DNA from: Lasioglossum baleicum | Lineage: Eukaryota > Arthropoda > Insecta > Hymenoptera > Halictidae | Reading direction: 5' to 3' | Assembly: GCF_051020765.1 (NCBI RefSeq) | Contig: NC_134943.1 | Coordinates: 186,001 to 250,000 of the forward strand | DNA length: 64,000 nucleotides | Part shown: positions 35,601 to 49,000 of the stretch, piece after piece | How positions within the stretch are numbered: the first letter of the stretch is position 1 | Layout of the letters: each line of letters opens with the position of its first letter | Translations under genes and position numbers: made by a program | The notes under the pieces: generated by a model | Told to the model about the DNA's origin: nothing | Seen by the model: the letters and a program-made list of their open reading frames with translations, nothing else | The model's database searches: none

Positions 35601-38600
35601 GAGGATATCGTTATGCAGAACATTGTTGTTTTCTGGGATTCTTTTATGGGACTTTTGCCAACATAATCGTCATTCTTTTCCGATTCAAATGAGCTCAAAC
35701 ACAAAACAATTAGGTTTAGATTTATACTCGTCTAATCCACGATTTGGTAGAACCTCGATTATCCGAACTAGTCTGTAGGTGAGGATATAATTATGCAGAA
35801 CTTTGTTGAGTTTAGACATTCTTTTATTGAACTTTTACGAACATAATCGTCACTCTTTTCCGATTGAAATGAGCCCAAACACGATACAATTAGGTTTAGA
35901 TTTACACTCGTCTAATCCACGATTTTGTAGAACCTCGATTATCCGAACTAGTCTGTAGACGAGGATATCGTTATGCAGAACATTGTTGTTTTCTGGGATT
36001 CTTTTATGGGACTTTTACCAACATAATCGTCATTCTTTTCCGATTCAAATGAGCTCATACACGATACAATTCGGTTTAGATTTATACTCGTTTAATCCAC
36101 GATAATGTAGAACCTCGATTATCCGAACTAGTTTGCAGACGGGGATATAATTATGCAGAACTTTGTTGAGTTTAGACATTCTTTTATTGAAGTTTTAGCA
36201 ACATAATCGTCACTCTTTTCCCATTCAAATCAGAACAAACACGATACAATTAGGTTTAGATTTATACTCGTCCAATCCACAATTTTGTAGAACCTCGATT
36301 ATCCGAACTAGTCTGTAGATGAGGATATCATTATCCAGAACTTTGTTGTTTTTAGGGATTCTGTTATGGTACTTTTACCAACATAGTCGTCTTTCTTTTC
36401 CGGGTAAATCGAGTCCAAGCTCGATACAATTCGGTTTGGAATTACTCGAGTAGTCCACGATTTTGTAGAACCTCGATTATCCGAAGTAGTCTGTAGACGA
36501 GGATATCGTTATTCAGAACATTGTTGTTTTCAGGGATTCTTTTATGGGACTTTTGCCAACATAATCGTCATTCTTTTCCGATTCAAATGAGCTCAAACAC
36601 AAAACAATTAGGTTTAGATTTATACTCGTCTAATCCACGATTTTGTAGAACCTCGATTATCCGAACTAGTCTGTAGGTGAGGATATAATTATGCAGAACT
36701 TTGTTGAGTTTAGACATTCTTTTATTGAACTTTTACGAACATAATCGTCACTCTTTTCCGATTGAAATGAGCCCAAACACGATACAATTAGGTTTAGATT
36801 TATACTCGTCTAATCCACAATTTTGTAGAACCTCGATTATCCGAACTAGTCTGTAGATGAGGATATCGTTATTCAGAACATTGTTGTTTTCAGGGATTCT
36901 TTTATGGGACTTTTACCAACATAATCGTCATTCTTTTCCGATTCAAATGAGCTCATACACGATACAATTCGGTTTAGATTTATACTCGTTTAATCCACGA
37001 TAATGTAGAACCTCGATTATCCGAACTAGTTTGCAGACGGGGATATAATTATGCAGAACTTTGTTGAGTTTAGACATTCTTTTATTGAAGTTTTAGCAAC
37101 ATAATCGTCACTCTTTTCCCATTCAAATCAGAACAAACACGATACAATTAGGTTTAGATTTATACTCGTCCAATCCACAATTTTGTAGAACCTCGATTAT
37201 CCGAACTAGTCTGTAGATGAGGATATCATTATCCAGAACTTTGTTGTATTTAGGGATTCTGTTATGGTACTTTTACCAACATAGTCGTCTTTCTTTTCCG
37301 GGTAAATCGAGTCCAAGCTCGATACAATTCGGTTTGGAATTACTCGAGTAGTCCACGATTTTGTAGAACCTCGATTATCCGAAGTAGTCTGTAGACGAGG
37401 ATATCGTTATGCAGAACATTGTTGTTTTCTGGGATTCTTTTATGGGTCTTTTGCCAACATAATCGTCATTCTTTTCCGATTCAAATGAGCTCAAACACGA
37501 TACAATTCGGTTTAGATTTATACTGGTTTAATCTACGATACAGTAAAACTTCGATTATCCGAACTAGTCTGTAGGTGAAGATATAATTATGCAGAACTTT
37601 GTTGAGTTTAGACATTCTTTTATTGAACTTTTACCAACATAATCGTCACTCTTTTCCGATTCAAATGAGAACCAACACGATACAATTCGGTTTAGATTTA
37701 TACTCGTTTAATCCACGATAATGTAGAACCTCGATTATTCGAACTAGTCTGTAGACGAGGATATCGTTATGCAGAACTTTGTTGTTGTCAGGGATTCTTG
37801 TATGGCACTCTTACCAACATAATCGTCATTCTTTTCCGATTGAAATGAGCCCAAACACGATACAATTAGGTTTAGATTTATACTCGTTTAATCCACAATT
37901 TTGTAGAACCTCGATTATCCGAACTAGTCTGTGGATGAGGATATCGTTATGCAGAACTTTGTTGTTGTCAGGGATTCTTTTATGGAACTCTTACCAACAT
38001 AATCGTCATTCTTTTCCGATTGAAATGAGCCCAAACACAATACAATTAGGTTTAGATTTATACTCGTCTAATCCACGATTTTGTAGAACCTCGATTATCC
38101 GAACTAGTCTGTAGATGAGGATATCATTATCCAGAACTTTGTTGTTTTTAGGGATTCTGTTATGGTACTTTTACCAACATAGTCGTCACACTTTTCCGGT
38201 TAAATCGAGTCCAAGCTCGATACAATTCGGTTTGGAATTACTCGAGTAGTCCACGATTTTGTAGAACATCGATTATCCGAACTAGTCTGTAGACGAGGAT
38301 ATCGTTATGCAGAAAATTGTTGTTTTCAGGGATTCTTTTATGGGACTTTTACCAACATAATCGTCATTCTTTTCCGATGCAAATGAGCTCAAACACGATA
38401 CAATTCGGTTTAGATTTATACTCGTTTAATCCACGATAATGTAGAACCTCGATTATTCGAACTAGTCTGTAGACGAGGATATCGTTATGCAGAACTTTGT
38501 TGTTGTCAGGGATTCTTTTATGGCACTCTTACCAACATAATCGTCATTCTTTTCCGATAGAAATGAGCCCAAACACGATACAATTAGGTTTAGATTTATA

Positions 38601-41600
38601 CTCGTCTAATCCACAATTTTGTAGAACCTCGATTATCCGAACTAGTCTGTAGATGAGAATATCATTATCCAGAACTTTGTTGTTTTTAGGGATTCTGTTA
38701 TGGTACTTTTACCAACATAGTCGTCACACTTTTCCGGTTAAATCGAGTCCAAGCTCGATACAATTCGGTTTGGAATTACTCGAGTAGTCCACGATTTTGT
38801 AGAACCTCGATTATCCGAACTAGTCTGTAGACGAGGATATCGTTATGCAGAAAATTGTTGTTTTCAGGGATTCTTTTATGGGACTTTTACCAACATAATC
38901 GTCATTCTTTTCCGATGCAAATGAGAACAAACACGATACAATTCGGTTTAGATTTATACTCGTTTAATCCACGATAATGTAGAACGTCGATTATCCGAAC
39001 TAGTCTGTAGATGAGGATATCATTATCCAGAACTTTGTTGTTTTTAGGGATTCTGTTATGGTACATTTACCAACATAGTCGTCACACTGTTCCGGTTAAA
39101 TCGAGTCCAAGCTCGATACAATTCGGTTTAGAATTACTTGATGTGTCCACGATTTTGTAGAACCTCGATTATCCGAACTAGTCTGTAGATGAGGATATCG
39201 TTATGCAGAACTTTGTTGTTGTCAGGGATTCTTTTATGGAACTCATTCCAACATAATCGTCATTCTTTTCCGATTGAAATGAGCCCAAACACAATACAAT
39301 TAGGTTTAGATTTATACTCGTCTAATCCACGATTTTGTAGAACCTCGATTATCCGAACTAGTCTGTAGACGAGGATATCGTTATGCAGAACATTGTTGTT
39401 TTTAGGGATTCTGTTATGGTACATTTACCAACATAGTCGTCACACTTTTCCGGTTAAATCGAGTCCAAGCTCGATACAATTCGGTTTGGAATTACTCGAG
39501 TAGTCCACGATTTTGTAGAACCTCGATTATCCGAACTGGTCTGTAGACGAGGAAATCGTTATGCAGAACATTGTTGTTTTCCGGGATTCTTTTATGGGAC
39601 TTTTACCAACATAATCGTCATTCTTTTCCGATGCAAATGAGCTCAAACACGATACAAGTCGGTTTAGATTTATACTCGTTTAATCCACGATAATGTAGAA
39701 CGTCGATTATCCGAACTAGTCTGTAGATGAGGATATCATTATCCAGAACTTTGTTGTTTATAGGGATTCTGTTATGGAACTCTTACCAACATAATCGTCA
39801 TTCTTTTCCGATTGAAATGAGCCCAAACACGATACAATTAAGTTTAGATTTATACTCGTCTAATCCACGATTTTGTAGAACCTCGATTATCCGAACTAGT
39901 CTGTAGACGAGGATATCGATATGCAGAACATTGTTGTTTTTAGGGATTCTGTTATGGTACTTTTACCAACATAGTCGTCTTTCTTTTCCTGGTACATCGA
40001 GTCCAAGCTCGATACAATTCGGTTTGGAATTACTCGAGTAGTCCACGATTTTGTAGAACCTCGATTATCCGAACTAGTCTGTAGATGAGGATATCATTAT
40101 CCAGAACTATGTTGTTTTTAGGGATTCTGTTATGGTACATTTACCAACATAGTCGTCACACTTTTCCGGTTAAATCGAGTCCAAGCTCGATACAATTCGG
40201 TTTGGAATTACTCGAGTAGTCCACGATTTTGTAGAACCTCGATTATCCGAACTAGTCTGTAGACGAGGAAATCGTTATGCAGAACATTGTTGTTTTCTGG
40301 GATTCGTTTATGGGACTTTTGCCAACATAATCGTCATTCTTTTCCGATTCAAATGAGCTCAAACACGATACAATTCGGTTTAGATTTATACTCGTTTAAT
40401 CCACGATAATGTAGATCGTCGATTATCCGAACTAGTCTGTAGATGAGGATAACATTATCCAGAACTTTGTTGTTTTTAGGGATTCTGTTATGGTACTTTT
40501 ACAAACATAGTCGTCACACTTTTCCGGTTAAATCGAGTCCAAGCTCGATACAGTTCAGTTTCGATTTACTCGAGTAGTCCACAATTTTGTAGAACCTCGA
40601 TTATCCGAACAAGTCTGTAGACGAGGATATCATTATCCAGAACTTTGTTGTTTTTAGGGATTCTGTTATGGTACTTTTACCAACATAATCGTCACTCTTT
40701 TCCGATTCAAATGAGAACAAACACGATATAATTAGGTTTAGATTTATACTCGTCTAATCCACAATTTTGTAGAACCTCGATTATCCGAACTAGTCTGTAG
40801 ATGAGGATATCATTATCCAGAACTTTGTTGTTTTTAGGAATTCTGTTATGGTACTTTTACCAACATAGTCGTCACACTTTTCCGGTTAAATCGAGTCCAA
40901 GCTCGATACAATTCGGTTTGGAATTACTCGAGTAGTCCACGATTTTGTAGAACCTCGATTATCCGAACTAGTCTGTAGACGAGGATATCGTTATGCAGAA
41001 AATTGTTGTTTTCAGGGATTCTTTTATGGAACTTTTACCAACATAATCGTCATTCTTTTCCGATGCAAATGAGCTCAAACACGATACAAGTCGGTTTAGA
41101 TTTATACTCGTTTAATCCACGATAATGTAGAACGTCGATTATCCGAACTAGTCTGTAGATGAGGATAACATTATCCAGAACTTTGTTGTTTTTAGGGATT
41201 CTGTTATGGTACTTTTACAAACATAGTCGTCACACTTTTCCGGTTAAATCGAGTCCAAGCTCGATACAGTTCAGTTTCGATTTACTCGAGTAGTCCACAA
41301 TTTTGTAGAACCTCGATTATCCGAACAAGTCTGTAGACGAGGATATCATTATCCAGAACTTTGTTGTTTTTAGGGATTCTGTTATGGTACTTTTACCAAC
41401 ATAATCGTCACTCTTTTCCGATTCAAATGAGAACAAACACGATATAATTAGGTTTAGATTTATACTCGTCTAATCCACAATTTTGTAGAACCTCGATTAT
41501 CCGAACTAGTCTGTAGATGAGGATATCATTATCCAGAACTTTGTTGTTTTTAGGAATTCTGTTATGGTACTTTTACCAACATAGTCGTCACACTTTTCCG

Positions 41601-43007
41601 GTTAAATCGAGTCCAAGCTCGATACAATTCGGTTTGGAATTACTCGAGTAGTCCACGATTTTGTAGAACCTCGATTATCCGAACTAGTCTGTAGACGAGG
41701 ATATCGTTATGCAGAAAATTGTTGTTTTCAGGGATTCTTTTATGGAACTTTTACCAACATAATCGTCATTCTTTTCCGATGCAAATGAGCTCAAACACGA
41801 TACAAGTCGGTTTAGATTTATACTCGTTTAATCCACGATAATGTAGAACGTCGATTATCCGAACTAGTCTGTAGATGAGGATAACATTATCCAGAACTTT
41901 GTTGTTTTTAGGGATTCTGTTATGGTACTTTTACAAACATAGTCGTCACACTTTTCCGGTTAAATCGAGTCCAAGCTCGATACAGTTCAGTTTCGATTTA
42001 CTCGAGTAGTCCACAATTTTGTAGAACCTCGATTATCCGAACAAGTCTGTAGACGAGGATATCATTATCCAGAACTTTGTTGTTTTTAGGGATTCTGTTA
42101 TGGTACTTTTACCAACATAATCGTCACTCTTTTCCGATTCAAATGAGAACAAACACGATACAATTCGGTTTAGATTTATACTCGTTTAATCCACGATAAT
42201 GTAGAACGTCGATTATCCGAACTAGTCTGTAGATGAGGATATCATTATCCAGAACTTTGTTGTTTTTAGGGATTCTGTTATGGTACATTTACCAACATAG
42301 TCGTCACACTGTTCCGGTTAAATCGAGTCCAAGCTCGATACAATTCGGTTTAGAATTACTTGATGTGTCCACGATTTTGTAGAACCTCGATTATCCGAAC
42401 TAGTCTGTAGATGAGGATATCGTTATGCAGAACTTTGTTGTTGTCAGGGATTCTTTTATGGAACTCATTCCAACATAATCGTCATTCTTTTCCGATTGAA
42501 ATGAGCCCAAACACAATACAATTAGGTTTAGATTTATACTCGTCTAATCCACGATTTTGTAGAACCTCGATTATCCGAACTAGTCTGTAGACGAGGATAT
42601 CGTTATGCAGAACATTGTTGTTTTCTGGGATTCTTTTATGGGACTTTTGCCAACATAATCGTCATTCTTTTCCGATTCAAATGAGCTCAAACACAAAACA
42701 ATTAGGTTTAGATTTATACTCGTCTAATCCACGATTTGGTAGAACCTCGATTATCCGAACTAGTCTGTAGGTGAGGATATAATTATGCAGAACTTTGTTG
42801 AGTTTAGACATTCTTTTATTGAACTTTTACGAACATAATCGTCACTCTTTTCCGATTGAAATGAGCCCAAACACGATACAATTAGGTTTAGATTTACACT
42901 CGTCTAATCCACGATTTTGTAGAACCTCGATTATCCGAACTAGTCTGTAGACGAGGATATCGTTATGCAGAACATTGTTGTTTTCTGGGATTCTTTTATG
43001 GGACTTT
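29538..43007 (+). repeat. 6992-bp higher-order repeat, two copies
   Basis: 29538-36015 matches 36530-43007 at a constant shift of 6992 (30549 and 37541; 32148 and 39140; 35370 and 42362; 33419 and 40411). Shared oddities include CTGTGGATGAGG (near 30937), CGATATGCAG (near 32926) and GAACATCG. The length fits 39 monomers with 14 of type II. Rare private differences exist: TTTATGGGTC near 37441 and GTCATTTTTTTCC near 31370. Confidence 0.9.
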
Positions 43008-46000
43008 TGCCAACATAATCGTCATTCTTTTCCGATTCAAATGAGCTCAAACACAAAACAATTAGGTTTAGATTTATACTCGTCTAATCCACGATTTTGT
43101 AGAACCTCGATTATCCGAACTAGTCTGTAGGTGAGGATATCGTTATTCAGAACATTGTTGTTTTCAGGGATTCTTTTATGGGACTTTTACCAACATAATC
43201 GTCATTCTTTTCCGATTCAAATGAGCTCATACACGATACAATTCGGTTTAGATTTATACTCGTTTAATCCACGATAATGTAGAACCTCGATTATCCGAAC
43301 TAGTTTGCAGACGGGGATATAATTATGCAGAACTTTGTTGAGTTTAGACATTCTTTTATTGAAGTTTTAGCAACATAATCGTCACTCTTTTCCCATTCAA
43401 ATCAGAACAAACACGATACAATTAGGTTTAGATTTATACTCGTCCAATCCACAATTTTGTAGAACCTCGATTATCCGAACTAGTCTGTAGATGAGGATAT
43501 CATTATCCAGAACTTTGTTGTTTTTAGGGATTCTGTTATGGTACTTTTACCAACATAGTCGTCTTTCTTTTCCGGGTAAATCGAGTCCAAGCTCGATACA
43601 ATTCGGTTTGGAATTACTCGAGTAGTCCACGATTTTGTAGAACCTCGATTATCCGAAGTAGTCTGTAGACGAGGATATCGTTATGCAGAACATTGTTGTT
43701 TTCTGGGATTCTTTTATGGGACTTTTGCCAACATAATCGTCATTCTTTTCCGATTCAAATGAGCTCAAACACGATACAATTCGGTTTAGATTTATACTGG
43801 TTTAATCTACGATACAGTAAAACTTCGATTATCCGAACTAGTCTGTAGGTGAAGATATAATTATGCAGAACTTTGTTGAGTTTAGACATCCTTTTATTGA
43901 ACTTTTACCAACATAATCGTCACTCTTTTCCGATTCAAGTGAGAACCAACACGATACAATTCGGTTTAGATTTATACTCGTTTAATCCACGATAATGTAG
44001 AACCTCGATTATTCGAACTAGTCTGTAGACGAGGATATCGTTATGCAGAACTTTGTTGTTGTCAGGGATTCTTGTATGGCACTCTTACCAACATAATCGT
44101 CATTCTTTTCCGATTGAAATGAGCCCAAACACGATACAATTAGGTTTAGATTTATACTCGTTTAATCCACAATTTTGTAGAACCTCGATTATCCGAACTA
44201 GTCTGTAGATGAGGATATCATTATCCAGAACTTTGTTGTTTTTAGGGATTCTGTTATGGTACTTTTACCAACATAGTCGTCACACTTTTCCGGTTAAATC
44301 GAGTCCAAGCTCGATACAATTCGGTTTGGAATTACTCGAGTAGTCCACGATTTTGTAGAACCTCGATTATCCGAACTAGTCTGTAGACGAGGATATCGTT
44401 ATGCAGAACTTTGTTGTTGTCAGGGATTCTTTTATGGAACTCTTACCAACATAATCGTCATTCTTTTCCGATTGAAATGAGCCCAAACACAATACAATTA
44501 GGTTTAGATTTATACTCGTCTAATCCACGATTTTGTAGAACCTCGATTATCCGAACTAGTCTGTAGATGAGGATATCATTATCCAGAACTTTGTTGTTTT
44601 TAGGGATTCTGTTATGGTACTTTTACCAACATAGTCGTCACACTTTTCCGGTTAAATCGAGTCCAAGCTCGATACAGTTCAGTTTCGATTTACTCGAGTA
44701 GTCCACAATTTTGTAGAACCTCGATTATCCGAACAAGTCTGTAGACGAGGATATCATTATCCAGAACTTTGTTGTTTTTAGGGATTCTGTTATGGTACTT
44801 TTACCAACATAATCGTCACTCTTTTCCGATTCAAATGAGAACAAACACGATACAATTCGGTTTAGATTTATACTCGTTTAATCCACGATAATGTAGAACG
44901 TCGATTATCCGAACTAGTCTGTAGATGAGGATATCATTATCCAGAACTTTGTTGTTTTTAGGGATTCTGTTATGGTACATTTACCAACATAGTCGTCACA
45001 CTGTTCCGGTTAAATCGAGTCCAAGCTCGATACAATTCGGTTTAGAATTACTTGATGTGTCCACGATTTTGTAGAACCTCGATTATCCGAACTAGTCTGT
45101 AGATGAGGATATCGTTATGCAGAACTTTGTTGTTGTCAGGGATTCTTTTATGGAACTCATTCCAACATAATCGTCATTCTTTTCCGATTGAAATGAGCCC
45201 AAACACAATACAATTAGGTTTAGATTTATACTCGTCTAATCCACGATTTTGTAGAACCTCGATTATCCGAACTAGTCTGTAGACGAGGATATCGTTATGC
45301 AGAACATTGTTGTTTTCTGGGATTCTTTTATGGGACTTTTGCCAACATAATCGTCATTCTTTTCCGATTCAAATGAGCTCAAACACAAAACAATTAGGTT
45401 TAGATTTATACTCGTCTAATCCACGATTTGGTAGAACCTCGATTATCCGAACTAGTCTGTAGGTGAGGATATAATTATGCAGAACTTTGTTGAGTTTAGA
45501 CATTCTTTTATTGAACTTTTACGAACATAATCGTCACTCTTTTCCGATTGAAATGAGCCCAAACACGATACAATTAGGTTTAGATTTACACTCGTCTAAT
45601 CCACGATTTTGTAGAACCTCGATTATCCGAACTAGTCTGTAGACGAGGATATCGTTATGCAGAACATTGTTGTTTTCTGGGATTCTTTTATGGGACTTTT
45701 GCCAACATAATCGTCATTCTTTTCCGATTCAAATGAGCTCAAACACAAAACAATTAGGTTTAGATTTATACTCGTCTAATCCACGATTTTGTAGAACCTC
45801 GATTATCCGAACTAGTCTGTAGGTGAGGATATCGTTATTCAGAACATTGTTGTTTTCAGGGATTCTTTTATGGGACTTTTACCAACATAATCGTCATTCT
45901 TTTCCGATTCAAATGAGCTCATACACGATACAATTCGGTTTAGATTTATACTCGTTTAATCCACGATAATGTAGAACCTCGATTATCCGAACTAGTTTGC

Positions 46001-49000
46001 AGACGGGGATATAATTATGCAGAACTTTGTTGAGTTTAGACATTCTTTTATTGAAGTTTTAGCAACATAATCGTCACTCTTTTCCCATTCAAATCAGAAC
46101 AAACACGATACAATTAGGTTTAGATTTATACTCGTCCAATCCACAATTTTGTAGAACCTCGATTATCCGAACTAGTCTGTAGATGAGGATATCATTATCC
46201 AGAACTTTGTTGTTTTTAGGGATTCTGTTATGGTACTTTTACCAACATAGTCGTCTTTCTTTTCCGGGTAAATCGAGTCCAAGCTCGATACAATTCGGTT
46301 TGGAATTACTCGAGTAGTCCACGATTTTGTAGAACCTCGATTATCCGAAGTAGTCTGTAGACGAGGATATCGTTATTCAGAACATTGTTGTTTTCAGGGA
46401 TTCTTTTATGGGACTTTTGCCAACATAATCGTCATTCTTTTCCGATTCAAATGAGCTCAAACACAAAACAATTAGGTTTAGATTTATACTCGTCTAATCC
46501 ACGATTTTGTAGAACCTCGATTATCCGAACTAGTCTGTAGGTGAGGATATAATTATGCAGAACTTTGTTGAGTTTAGACATTCTTTTATTGAACTTTTAC
46601 GAACATAATCGTCACTCTTTTCCGATTGAAATGAGCCCAAACACGATACAATTAGGTTTAGATTTATACTCGTCTAATCCACAATTTTGTAGAACCTCGA
46701 TTATCCGAACTAGTCTGTAGATGAGGATATCGTTATTCAGAACATTGTTGTTTTCAGGGATTCTTTTATGGGACTTTTACCAACATAATCGTCATTCTTT
46801 TCCGATTCAAATGAGCTCATACACGATACAATTCGGTTTAGATTTATACTCGTTTAATCCACGATAATGTAGAACCTCGATTATCCGAACTAGTTTGCAG
46901 ACGGGGATATAATTATGCAGAACTTTGTTGAGTTTAGACATTCTTTTATTGAAGTTTTAGCAACATAATCGTCACTCTTTTCCCATTCAAATCAGAACAA
47001 ACACGATACAATTAGGTTTAGATTTATACTCGTCCAATCCACAATTTTGTAGAACCTCGATTATCCGAACTAGTCTGTAGATGAGGATATCATTATCCAG
47101 AACTTTGTTGTATTTAGGGATTCTGTTATGGTACTTTTACCAACATAGTCGTCTTTCTTTTCCGGGTAAATCGAGTCCAAGCTCGATACAATTCGGTTTG
47201 GAATTACTCGAGTAGTCCACGATTTTGTAGAACCTCGATTATCCGAAGTAGTCTGTAGACGAGGATATCGTTATGCAGAACATTGTTGTTTTCTGGGATT
47301 CTTTTATGGGTCTTTTGCCAACATAATCGTCATTCTTTTCCGATTCAAATGAGCTCAAACACGATACAATTCGGTTTAGATTTATACTGGTTTAATCTAC
47401 GATACAGTAAAACTTCGATTATCCGAACTAGTCTGTAGGTGAAGATATAATTATGCAGAACTTTGTTGAGTTTAGACATTCTTTTATTGAACTTTTACCA
47501 ACATAATCGTCACTCTTTTCCGATTCAAATGAGAACCAACACGATACAATTCGGTTTAGATTTATACTCGTTTAATCCACGATAATGTAGAACCTCGATT
47601 ATTCGAACTAGTCTGTAGACGAGGATATCGTTATGCAGAACTTTGTTGTTGTCAGGGATTCTTGTATGGCACTCTTACCAACATAATCGTCATTCTTTTC
47701 CGATTGAAATGAGCCCAAACACGATACAATTAGGTTTAGATTTATACTCGTTTAATCCACAATTTTGTAGAACCTCGATTATCCGAACTAGTCTGTGGAT
47801 GAGGATATCGTTATGCAGAACTTTGTTGTTGTCAGGGATTCTTTTATGGAACTCTTACCAACATAATCGTCATTCTTTTCCGATTGAAATGAGCCCAAAC
47901 ACAATACAATTAGGTTTAGATTTATACTCGTCTAATCCACGATTTTGTAGAACCTCGATTATCCGAACTAGTCTGTAGATGAGGATATCGTTATGCAGAA
48001 CTTTGTTGTTGTCAGGGATTCTTTTATGGAACTCTTACCAACATAATCGTCATTCTTTTCCGATGCAAATGAGCTCAAACACGATACAATTCGGTTTAGA
48101 TTTATACTCGTTTAATCCACGATAATGTAGAACCTCGATTATTCGAACTAGTCTGTAGACGAGGATATCGTTATGCAGAACTTTGTTGTTGTCAGGGATT
48201 CTTTTATGGCACTCTTACCAACATAATCGTCATTCTTTTCCGATAGAAATGAGCCCAAACACGATACAATTAGGTTTAGATTTATACTCGTCTAATCCAC
48301 AATTTTGTAGAACCTCGATTATCCGAACTAGTCTGTAGATGAGAATATCATTATCCAGAACTTTGTTGTTTTTAGGGATTCTGTTATGGTACTTTTACCA
48401 ACATAGTCGTCACACTTTTCCGGTTAAATCGAGTCCAAGCTCGATACAATTCGGTTTGGAATTACTCGAGTAGTCCACGATTTTGTAGAACCTCGATTAT
48501 CCGAACTAGTCTGTAGACGAGGATATCGTTATGCAGAAAATTGTTGTTTTCAGGGATTCTTTTATGGGACTTTTACCAACATAATCGTCATTCTTTTCCG
48601 ATGCAAATGAGAACAAACACGATACAATTCGGTTTAGATTTATACTCGTTTAATCCACGATAATGTAGAACGTCGATTATCCGAACTAGTCTGTAGATGA
48701 GGATATCATTATCCAGAACTTTGTTGTTTTTAGGGATTCTGTTATGGTACATTTACCAACATAGTCGTCACACTGTTCCGGTTAAATCGAGTCCAAGCTC
48801 GATACAATTCGGTTTAGAATTACTTGATGTGTCCACGATTTTGTAGAACCTCGATTATCCGAACTAGTCTGTAGATGAGGATATCGTTATGCAGAACTTT
48901 GTTGTTGTCAGGGATTCTTTTATGGAACTCATTCCAACATAATCGTCATTCTTTTCCGATTGAAATGAGCCCAAACACAATACAATTAGGTTTAGATTTA

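Noticed and set aside
29538..43007. Assembly artefact creating false duplicate blocks
   Set aside because: Cannot be excluded from sequence alone. However, the copies differ by private substitutions and by whole-monomer indels at different places, which a simple duplicated contig would not show.
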